Assembly (NCBI RefSeq): GCF_021869535.1
Contig: NW_026262659.1
Location: 7,192,001 to 7,256,000, forward strand
DNA: 64,000 bases
Reading direction: 5' to 3'
Source: Mytilus californianus
Lineage: Eukaryota; Mollusca; Bivalvia; Mytilida; Mytilidae
Notes under the pieces: model-generated
The model's database searches: none
What the model was told of the DNA's origin: nothing
The model's input: the letters and a program-made list of their open reading frames with translations, nothing else
In this document: one piece after another, positions 13,201 through 25,200 of the stretch
Layout of the letters: each line of letters opens with the position of its first letter
Position numbering within the stretch: position 1 is the stretch's first letter
Made by a program: the position numbers and the translations under genes

Positions 13201-16200
13201 TGCCCTGTTGTTTTTTCCTTTTCTATTATATTTGCTCTGTTGTTTTTCCCTTTCTATTATGGTTTTCAAGATATTAGACAGTTAATGCATTTTACCCTTT
13301 TGTTCATTTTTTAGTCAGGGCAGCCATGTTGGATGATTGGCAAGGCATAAAACATACTTGATACTACACATCATTAGGATCATTGAGTTTAAGTTTAGTC
13401 TAAGTTGGTCAAGTTGGATTTTTAAGAAGACTTTTGTAAAATTTTACAACAATGATGGATGCAAAAGCTCAAATGATCCATTTGGCCTAGTGAGCTAAAA
13501 ACAATCACATAATTTCAACTGAACTGAACTATTTGATTGTTTAAATGCCTACCAATTAAATGTTATATACCATAAAAATAACTGTGTTGTTTAGCTTATG
13601 TAAGCTTGTCATTTGGGTTCTTTAAATTACGTGTAAATGTATATTTGAGAGATTGATCTGTTTTAGCACATAATTACTTCATACGAATTGATTGTATATC
13701 TCCAATCTGAAAAAAAAACCCAGTTATGTAACAGTAAGTCCAATCTCCAATTAACTAGTAGACTTGGCAGAATACATGCATAATACCATACACGTGTAAG
13801 ATATATCTCTGTCAGAAGTGTCACATTCATTTGTAAGACATAATAGTGTCCTGTGAAAAGTGTCCACCTGGACAGTTTTTCATAGAATTTTGGTATTTAA
13901 TAATGTCCATTGCCATGAAATATTGTCCCTCAAGTGGACAGATAATTACTGCAAAAGTTATGAAATAGTGTCCACCCACAGGACAATTTTTCATAGTAGC
14001 TGCTATTAAATTGTGTCCTCATAGCGAAGTAATACAAATGTCATTAAAAAGTTTATTATATTTGATTTTTGATAAAATTTGAACGATTGATTAGAAATTG
14101 ATTAATATAAACAAACAAATAATGGATGGAAGTGAATATAGAGATATTTTTAAAGTTCTAAGATACCAAGCTAATGCTAATGACAATGAAAGAAAAACAA
14201 TAAGAAGAAGGTGTGTTAAGTATAAAATCAAATGTGAAGAACTTTACTATATTTATTATGAGAAGAAGGCAAAAGAAAATATAGAATTTTGGTATTAAAT
14301 ATTGTCTCCTAAGTGGACAGCATTGTATAGAAACAGTTATGAAATATGGTCCACCTACAGGACAATTTTTCGTAATAATTGTAATTAAATTGTGTCCTCC
14401 AAGGAAAATAATACTGAACAACATCTGTTACTTGTTTGAATTTAAATCATTATATACATGTATATATATATATATAAAAATCTTAATAAGAAGATCAGGA
14501 TGGTATGAGTGCCAATGAGACAACTCTCTGTCAAAGTAACAATTTGTATTAAAGTTCGCAATTATAAGTTAAAATACGTCTAGTAATAACTAAGCAATGG
14601 ATATCATTTAATACTTTAATCACATCAAAAAAGTCCTAGCAGACATAATGTCCTGTGAAAAAATGTCCACCTGGACAGAAATACAGTATTAAATATTGTG
14701 CATGTTCATGGACATTTTTTCATACCTGAGGACATATTTTCATAGGAAATTGTGTCCAGGACACATTTAAATAAGTAAATATTGTCCATGGACAGTATTT
14801 ACTATGAAATTATGTCCAGTGGACATTATTTCATGGGGGACATTATTTAATCCTACACATTATCATACAAATTGCACATGTAACATTCACACAGGCAATT
14901 GAAACAATGAAACAGCGGAGTGAAAATTACAGAAATTAAATATCTGAAATACTCAAGTCATAACAAGTGAAACTGTTAGCTAATGCTCCCTGATGATACC
15001 CCCGCTCAAATATTTCGGTAAACAGGAAGTTGTTAAGTGATGAATTTGAAAAAAAATCACACGGTAAAGCTGACTTATATAAATCCTGAAACCAAATTTC
15101 AGAAATCCTTATGATGTAGTTCCTGAGAAAGCTGCGACAATAAATATTCATGGGACGGATGGACGGACTGACGGATGGACGGATGGATGGATGGACCGAT
15201 GGATGGACGGACAGACAGAGGTAAAACAGTATACCCCCACTTTTTTAAAGCGGGGGTATAATTATTCAAACAACTTCTGATAAAAAAAGAAGAAAAACCC
15301 AGCATTTTATGTAATATCAATTAAGAGTAAAGTTTTGCTTACACTTCTATATAAAGATCAGAAATGTCTGTGTGCATTTACTACTCAGATTGTTGAACAA
15401 CAATTTGCGAAAATGCTGCATACAAATAATGGTAAATTTGTCTGTTTCCAGATTATCAATTGATAGCATAAAGCCAGCTAATTCTAGCCTAAACCTAAAG
15501 ACAGCTAATTCTAGCCTAAACCTAAAGGAGATCAAACAAGAAATAAAGGTGCACAATAAGTATCAGTTCCTTTATGAACAGACTGTGAATCTTCCCAAAG
15601 TTTTCAATGAACCATCTAAATTTAAAGGTGATGACTATTGGGTCAGCTTGACTGCAGGGAATATAATTACCTCTCAGCTACAGTAGCTTGCTCATTTATA
15701 CCAATATTGAAGAATACAGGTGTAATGTTTATATGTTTTCCTTTCTGCAGGGGGTCAGGTAATCTCTCGAACAACTCTGCCTTCACTGGCACAGTAACAA
15801 TTAAACCATGTCTGAAAAATATATAAAGAATATAACATTGACAGTGACATTTATATATTATCACATAATTGTTTCGAACACATTGGGTTTTGCATACTTT
15901 TGCATACTAGTATGTAAAAACTATAGAATTGCCCTAGTCAAATCTGCCTGGGGTAAATGACCTGTATTTTGCCATATTCTCAATGCGTCGTCAGCATTCT
16001 TAACAACATTGGTGAACCAGGAAGATGCTTGTTTTGCAATATTGAGCAAAACTAAACAGCAAAATTTGTTAAACAAATACAGAAAGTTAAAAAATGGGTT
16101 TTTGTCATTGTTGAAGGCCGTACGGTGATCTATAAATGCTTAAATTCATTTCATTTGAACTCCAGTGGATAGTTGTCTCATTGTCAATCATACCACATCT

Positions 16201-19200
16201 TCTTATTTTCATAGTTAAAGAAAAACTTTTAAAGCATTTGTTAAATATGTGGTAAATGATTTTAACATGTCTTTATCCATATTGGTCCACATTTGTGCCC
16301 TATACTTGCACCATGGGCTGATGAAGGAGTCTTGTGATTATACCAGGGATGATATTGATGATATTACATGGTAGTTTCCATAATAGCCCTGGTATCATCC
16401 TGATACTCCTATAAAGATCGTGGGCTTAAAGCCAAGGGTTGATATGGGATGAGGGATGATACAAGTCATACAAGCATGCAAGATTTCAATCTAGGTCTTA
16501 TGAAGGGTGATACAGTTTATTTACCAAACTTATTGAATCAACAACAGAAGATGCTACCTATTTATGATGATTGGAGAATTAACTTATTACACAACAGGAT
16601 GATGATATCAAGTCACTGATATGATATCACCTGCAAGTCCTACATAGCAGCAGTATATGACATGGTTTGACTAGAAATTCTTTATATCATAACTTCATAC
16701 ATACCTTTGAAAATCTGGATTGGAACCATATTTTAATTTTCTGAAATTAAACAATTAGATTATTATTTAGCAGGATATCAAAACATTATAATTTTCTTAA
16801 CACTCCAATGTTGTATGTTATTAAATCTTTTTTCATTAGTGAGTATCAAAGCAACCAAACAGTTTATACATATATAACAAGAATGTGTCAATAGTACATG
16901 GATGCCCCACTCGCACTATCATTTTCTATGTTCAGTGGACCGTGAAATTGGGGTCAAAACTCTAATTTGGCATTAAAATTAGAAAGATCATATGATAGGA
17001 AACATGTGTACTATGTTTCAAGTTGATTGGACTTCAACTTCAGCAAAAACTACCTTGACCAAAAACTTAAACCTGACTTGACCAAAAACTTTAACCTGAA
17101 GTGGGACAGACGGACAGACGAACGAACGGACAGACGAACGAACAGACGCACAGGCCGATAAAAACATAATGCCCCTAGGTGGGGCGTAAAAATAAGAAGA
17201 TGTGCTATGAATGCCAATGAGACAACTCTCAAAAAGAGACCAAATGACACAGAAGTTTACAACTATAGGTCACTGTATGGTCAACAATGAGCAAATCTCA
17301 TACCACATAGTTAGCTATAAAAGGTCCCAAAATGACAAATGTAAAATAATTCAAACAAGAAAACTAACGGCCTGATTTATGTACAAAACAATAATAGAAA
17401 TACAAATATGATATACAGCAACAAATGACAACCACTGAATTACAGGCTCCTGTTTTGGCCAAGCCACATACATAATGTGGCCGGGTTAAACACAAGTTTG
17501 CTGGCATCCAACCCTCCCCCTAACATGGGACAGTGGTGTAATAAACCCATTACATGATGTTATTTGTAGGAATTCCCACACATGCCAAACAGTCTTGAAA
17601 GTGCTAGTGAAATTTTATATTTGGACAATAACTTTTCAGTATATTTTTTGGAATTAGAAGTTATACATTTTATTTTTCATTAAGTTAACCATCCTGTACT
17701 TTTGATTTTTGTCAGTTTGTGAGTGAGTCATTCAAGTTTAAAGATCAACTAATGGTTAACCACGTATTCATAAATACACTTACATTACTATGGAGAAGCG
17801 AGAGGATAAAAAGTGATTAACTTAAAATACTAAATTTTGTAAAAAATAAAGTGTAATTTGTCTTCACTGGAATCATTTCCTTATTGTCCCTAGGTTTTTT
17901 TACAATGTAAGTAAAATGTATTTTCACTTTCTCCTGTAGATGCTGTCTCATAAAGCAGGTACACAAGATTGATGCAGTTTTTAATTTTTTTTTAGATACT
18001 TAAAAGAAATAAGATGATGATGAATGGCTGCTTAATGAAGAAAATAAGAAGATGTGGTATGACTGCCCATGAGACAAGTCTCCACCAGAGACCAAATGAC
18101 ATAGAAGTTAACAACTATAGGTCTCCGTACGGCCTTCAACAATTAACAAAGCCCATACTGCACAACAATCTATAAAAGGCCAAGAAATGACAAATGTTTA
18201 ACAATTCAAACGAAGACTAACGGCCTGATATATGTAAAAATTAACTTTAACCTACAACTTAAAGTGACACAAAATATCAGTCATCGCTTGTTTTATGATA
18301 TTTTTGGACTCATATATCCATGTTAATTACTAGTTTTGAGAATATGACTTCTTAATTTGATACTTAAAACATACTGATGTCAATGGTTAACCAAGTGTTC
18401 ATAAATACCCTTACATAACTACGGGGAAGTCAGGGGATAAATGTAATCAACTCAAATTACTAAATTATAATAGTGTAATTTAATGCAATTATCAGTCAAG
18501 GATTAAGTATTTCTAGAATAAAAGCTTAACAGTTCATCTAAATGGCAATAACAATACAGCATTAACTTCCTATATATATTGTAATTTTAATAATTATCAC
18601 TTAATGATACTGAATTACTTATTGGAGTATCATTAGCCTGATCAATTGGTAAATAGACAATTATCATAATTACCTGACAATAATATAAAGAAAGATAACT
18701 CTTGTCATCCTTTCAGGAAAATATGAGAAGTCTGAAATAATTTCCAATAAATATCCCTTATAACATGTCAAAAAAAAACTAAAGGATCATTGAGAAAATT
18801 TTACATTTTTAGGGTATGGCATATGTTTAAACTTTTAAATAACAATAACCTGATAGAGTAATATAATCATATATCATAACAAATGATAATCAATGACTCA
18901 AAATGACAAAAATTGATCATTTCAGAATCTACTGCAACTTTGAAGTGCTATATAATAATGCCTTTAAATTTTATCCTTCATAAAAACAGGATATAAGTTA
19001 TCTAAGGTATGCTGACAGACTGTGCCAGACCCTCATGGGTAAAAACACCCTTGTAGTAGTAGTAGTAGATATACTGATACATGAACATGTACTGTTATGT
19101 TCAAATTTAGGATAAGCAGTCCTATCCTGTCAGCAAAATAATGTTATACTTACCCATGAAGTGATAGAACAGGGCCTTCATCAATATGTTCTTCAACTTT

Positions 19201-22200
19201 AACCTTGAACACAACCTGACTGAGATCATCAACAGCAACTATCATGTCTTCTATCATACCATTTTCATCGCTATGACAACTAAGTAAACCTTCAAACTGG
19301 ACCAGCATACCAACCTGACAGAGCTGGTTTAAGAAGTGTGTATCTGTGGTATGAGTTGTCAACTTGGTCATAAAACCTGTTACTAAGGCAGTTACCTGTT
19401 AAATACAGAAAAGAAAATAAACACAAGGTTTTATTTGTATTGTACAATGCTAAAATTTGTTATTTCTTCTGATTCAGCTTGTTTTTTTAGACATTACTAT
19501 CACATATAAACTTAATACTTTTCATTTGTTTTGTGTTTTTGTTGTCTGAAGTACACATGTCATGAAGTTCTTTTTCAGAGCCGATTTTCATTGCACCTTT
19601 TATTTACTGTTTGAGGTAATGGTGGTTTGAATAATTCAAATATAGTTTGGCCTTGCCACATGCTTATGAGCAAATTATTAAATTGTCTGGAATTCAGGTG
19701 TTAATGGCAGATTTCTGGTACCTTTCCTTAAAATTGATCCCTAAAATCTTACGTGTGGAATGCTTCATCTTTCATCTTCATCGATCAAAATTCAATTATG
19801 ACATCAAATGTTTTTGCTTTTTACCTGAATTTGCTATTGACAATGTTAAAAATGTAATAGCTAGCTTTTGTATTACACATATGTTATTGTAATGCAGATG
19901 ACTTACCGCATGAGAAAAACAAACATCTCTTCTGTACTTTATTGTATAGTTCAACTTAGAATGACCTTTATTTTCCTGACAAAAAAAAAATGCATATTTA
20001 ATAATTATCAAATTGCAATAAGTAACCTAAAAATAGCTTTATAGATATTCTAATCATCTAAAATCAATATAAAATATGTTAATATAAATAAATGGAGAAT
20101 GTGTCTATGGGCCACATAGGCCACAGACCACAATTAAATTCCCCTATTAGTTCTTTATAACGTTTTGTTTCATTAAAAAAATTGCACCATGCATTTTTGT
20201 CAAATCTTTTGTGTGTGTTATGTATAGTACTAGTCCAATAAACTGCTTCGCTGAGCGCAGCTAGATACGCCCGCAGGTCTGAATTTGCATTGTATTAAAA
20301 ATTTGACATATTATAGGTTTCTGAATAAATAACTCAAAAATGTTGTCAGACTATAAACAATTAAAGTTCAATTAATTGTCAATGTCATATTAGAAACTTA
20401 TGAAAATGTAAAGGGAGCTTACATCAATAGATATAAACAATTCACCACAATTTCTTGCGAGTTGGTGAAAGCATTCTTGAGTTATTGTCCGAAAACTGGA
20501 AAATCCCCCTTTTTTTAATGAATAAAACCCCATAACTCGGAAATGTAAAATCTAAAATTTATAAAAAACTAAAGGGAGCTCACGTCAATAGATATAAACA
20601 ATTCACCAAAATTTTATGCAAATTGGTTAAAGCGTTTTTGAGTTAATGTCCGACATGTTGACGACGGACAGACGGACAGACAGACGGACGGACAGAAGGA
20701 CAGACAGACGGACAACGGTATACCATAATACGTCCCGTAAACGGGCGTATAAAAATATATCCAAAATTCAGAAAGATTGAACCAATGACTCTTACAACAA
20801 ATTTAGCCAATACACATCCATACCCCTATGGACAAGTCAAGAGATGTTCCGAAAACTGTAAATATCACCTTTTTGCACCTGGCCTAATCACTCTTTCCAT
20901 ATCAAAATCAGTTAAAATACAACATCCAAAAGTTTATTTCACCTCTCTTCTTTTATTTCCACCCAAAAAAAACTAAGAAATGAGTGAGGAAGGGAAAGAA
21001 AAAAAATTAAGAAAAAATACACTCTAATTAAAAGGAACTATATTCGTGGACAACGAAAAGCTGGATCATTAATTGTGGTCTTGGGCCTATTAGGGGTCTA
21101 AAACTTGACCAATTCTAATAAAACTTGGCAAGATTTAAGCTTAGTGTATTATAAAACAGTTTACAAAGTTTCAAAGCCATATGATACCAATTATAAAAAA
21201 TGTGGTATTTTTTATATCTGAACTTTGGGTGCTGAATTGTGGCGTTGAATTAGAACAATTTCAACTATCAAATTTGGGCTTCTAAAAACCAAAATATACC
21301 AAAACTTACACTTTTTAATGTCTCTATGTATAAGTTATCACCTATTAAAAGCAACAGATAGCATACTTCATGTTTCAGACTTATAAAAAATGGCCAGAAG
21401 TAAATTTTATATGAGCCTGTGCCAAAAAATAGAGGTTTTCAAATGAAGTCAGGCCTTATATGAAATGTAATATTTTTCACTTACCACAATTTTCTGAAGT
21501 TGTTAAGTTATAAAAAAACCTTTTACATGTTATAAATGTACTTTTAATGGAAATATAAGTTTCAAATAGCATAACACATGTGAATAAAATGGTCTTCAGC
21601 AATGTCAAGCTTAAAAAAACAGGTTGTCAATTTAGGTCGTTCCCCACATTTGCATATTAAAAAGCTTATAAATGATATGGGAGATAGAGATATGCTTCTT
21701 TTTGCTCAAATCTTTGTTAAGATATGATAACACATGGAGCCTGGATGTAACAAGACTGTCACTTTCAACTATATATGTAGACAGTATGATTTGATGCAAA
21801 GTTATTTACTTTACTTTTTAAAACCGGCATGAAATTTCAGCCTCAAAAGGCCAATATTTTAACCACTAGCTATCAAACAAAAGAAAGTTAAGGTAGTTTG
21901 TGAAACAGACAAGGTCAAACAACCAGTAATAAGTGCTTTTGATACAGATTCAGTGAAATCTGCTAAAAGGAATTCAACTTGTATGTGCATAGAACCTCAT
22001 TTTTCAATTGCTTCATACTGACCGTTAGACTAAGACCATTAAAGCAGCACATTTTGCACTCTTATTCTGATTTTATCTACTTTTTTTTTGTGTTCAGTGT
22101 TCAAAAATGAGTTAAACATCTTCATTAGATACCACAAACACAAATAGAAAACCAGAAAAATCTGTCAGAGAGAAAGTAAGCATGCTACTTTTGTAAAAAT

Positions 22201-25200
22201 ATTGAAAGAACTGAAAAAGTTCAATTTTGGGCATTTAGGCTGAAATGTCACTTTTTTACAAAATTTCTATCAAATAAAAGTAGAAATCATTTATTCTCAT
22301 GTAGTTTGACAAATTAGTACCAATAGATCATTCAGGGAAGTTGTCAAAGTACAAATTCAATATTTCCTGAATTCACCTCTTAGGCCACAGACCACAATTA
22401 AATTCCCCTATTAGTTCTTTATAACGTTTTGTTTCATTAAAAAAATTGCACCATGCATTTTTGTCAAATCTTTTGTGTGTGTAATGTATAATACTAGTCC
22501 AAAGATATATTCAAAATTCAGAAAGATTGAACCAATGACTCTTACAAATTTAGCCAATACACATCCATACCCCTATGGACAAGTCAAGAGATGTTCCGAA
22601 AACTGTAAATATCACCTTTTTGCACCTGGCCTAATCACTCTTTCCATATCAAAATCAGTTAAAATACAACATCCAAAAGTTTATTTCACCTCTCTTCTTT
22701 TATTTCCACCCCAAAAAAACTAAGAAATGAGTGAGGAAGGGAAAGAAAAAAAATTAAGAAAAAATACACTCTAATTAAAAGGAACTATATTCGTGGACAA
22801 CGAAAAGCTGGATCATTAATTGTGGTCTTGGGCCACATTGTAAATATGCACGAGTCAACTTCTACAAACAGATGCAGGATTCACGTAGTTAAGACCATTT
22901 TGAGATTATAAGCATTGTGAATAAGTTTCATAAACATTTGGTTGAGACAAACTAAAGTTAGAGAACGGAAACGATAGATTTAGCAATTTTCCATTTCAAA
23001 ATGGGCATAACTGAAGAACGGTAAAAGTGACGCCACCCAATTTCAAACTTGATCTGTGTTTTGTGGTAATAAACATTGAGTATAAGTTTCATAACATTTG
23101 GTTGAGGCAAACTAAAGTTAGAGAACGGAAACCAATTATGGGGATGTACACGAGGGATGGGACGGGACGGATGGACAAGGGTAACACTTGATGCCCCCTC
23201 TGCTACAGCAGGGGGCATAACAAGGGTAACACTTAATGCCCCCTCTGCTAAGGCAGGGGCATAACAAGGGTAACACTTAATGCCCCCTCTCCTACGGCGG
23301 GGGCATAAAAATAGCAGAAAATGTCCAATAAACCTTCACAAATTGATAGTCAGTTTTGCCTTTTAATTCTCAACTTACATCAAAAAATTCTCCATCTTTC
23401 TTTTTCACTTGAAAAATTTAGAAATAATAATACATTTGACATTGCTTTGTTTGAGAACTGAAAGTAGAGTGTCATATTAGAATGACAGAATTTTTCACAC
23501 ATATGTCTTTGTTGATGTTTCTTGTGATATTATTTTTACACAAGAGACCGATAATGACAGTATTCCTTACCATAATATTAAGAAATGTCATGAAAGACAC
23601 AGCTTTGTTATGTAACACAGCCACAAAATTCTTCAGTTTAGCTACGTCCTGGGATATAGAATTTAGCCATTTTGTTCTATCGACTGATTCCAGACTTTCT
23701 ACAAGCGACGTTAAACAAACACAAGCTGCTTCAGTGTTCACCCTGCTTAATTCCTGTGAACATAAAACATTTAATTATAGTTACTGAAGATTCATTTGCC
23801 AGGTACTAATTTTTGTTGAATAATTTGACACATATGCTCATGTGACACGGCAGGCATATTTCATTATAAATGAAATAAAATGCTTCGCTGGGCGCAGCTT
23901 GATACGACCGCAGAGGTGGAACCCTGAACAGTTGGGGCAAGTATGGACACAACATTCAAGCTTGATACAGCTCTGAATTTGGATTGTGATTAAATATTTG
24001 ACACAGCATAGGTTTCTGACACAGAAAGAATGTGGTCTAAGAACTTCAATTTTTTTAATTTACCTATTATGGTCAAATGTCCAAAATCAAAATACATGGT
24101 TAGATTCAGCATATCAAAGAACCCCATATATTCAATTTTTGTTGAAATCAAACAAAGTTTAATTTTGGACCCCAACTTGGACCAACTTGAAAACTGGTCC
24201 CATAATCAAAAATCTAAACACATGTTTAGATTCAGCATATCAAAGTACCCCAAGAATTCAATTTTTGTTAAAATCAAACTAAGTTTAATTTTGGACCCTT
24301 TGGACCTTAATGTAGACCAATTTAAAAAAACGGGACCCAAAATTAAAAATCTAAAAACACGGTTAGGTTTGGCATATCAAAGAACCCCAATAATTCAATT
24401 TTTGATGAAATCAAACAAAGTTTAATTTTGGACCCTTTTGACCTCAATATGAACCAATCTGATAGCGGGGTCCACAAATAAAAAATCTAAATACATGGTA
24501 AGATTCAGCATATCAAAGAACCCCAAAAATTCAGTTTTTGTTAAAATCAAACTAAGTTTAATTTTGGACCCTTTGGACCTTAATGTAGACCAATTTAAAA
24601 AACGGGACCCAAAATAAAAAATCTAAATTCATGGTTAGATTTGGCATATCAAAGAACCCCAATAATTAAATTTTTGATGAAATCAAACAAAGTTTAATTT
24701 TGGACCCTTTTGACCTCAATATGAACCAATTCGATAGGGGGCCCACAAATAAAAAATCTAAATACATGGTAAGATTCAGCATATCAAAGAACCCCATATA
24801 TTCAATTTTTGTTGAAATCAAACAAAGTTTAATTTTGGACCCCAATTTGGACCAACTTGAAAACTGGGCCAAAAATCTAAAATCTAAATACAAGTTTAGA
24901 TTCAGCATATCAAAGAACCCCATATATTCAATTTTTGTTGAAATCAAACAAAGTTTAATTTTGGACCCCAACTTGGACCAACTTGAAAACTGGGCCCATA
25001 ATCAAAAATCTAAACACATGTTTAGATTCAGCATATCAAAGAACCCCAAGAATTCAATTTTTGTTAAAATCAAACTAAGTTTAATTTTGGACCCTTTGGA
25101 CCTTAATGTAGACCAATTTAAAAAACGGGACCCAAAATTAAAAATCTAAATACACGGTTAGATTTGGCATATCAAAGAACCCCAATAATTCAATTTTTGA

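Larger units (their letters stand above)
13838..14845. repeat. Cluster of GTCC/GGAC-rich dispersed repeats
   Basis: Three patches (13838-14010, 14300-14410, 14645-14845) carry many short motifs such as GTGTCCACCTGGACAG, GGACAATTTTTCATAG, GTCCATGGACAGTATT and TATTTCATGGGGGACATT. Each is nearly palindromic around GTCC/GGAC and separated by 'CATAGAAATTTTGGTATT'-like sequence. They flank the integrase-like fragment at 14098-14298. TA dinucleotide repeats follow at 14455-14477. Confidence 0.65.
20085..23298 (+). mobile_element. Composite of nested elements (outer hairpin-ended element)
   Basis: The outer element seems to start AATGGAGAATGTGTCTATGG + GCCACAT at 20085-20117 and to resume at 22835 (ACATTGTAAATATGCACGAG), ending with the hairpins at 23178-23298. 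Between them lies the direct-repeat element 20119-22834, which itself contains another hairpin-ended element (20239-20755). Outer boundaries are inferred. Confidence 0.55.

Noticed and set aside
19647..19892. 81-codon plus-strand frame
   Set aside because: Opposite the intron between exons 16 and 17; no similarity or start context.
20785..22723. Two nearly identical 60-80 codon frames
   Set aside because: They are the same part of two terminal direct repeats; no coding signal.
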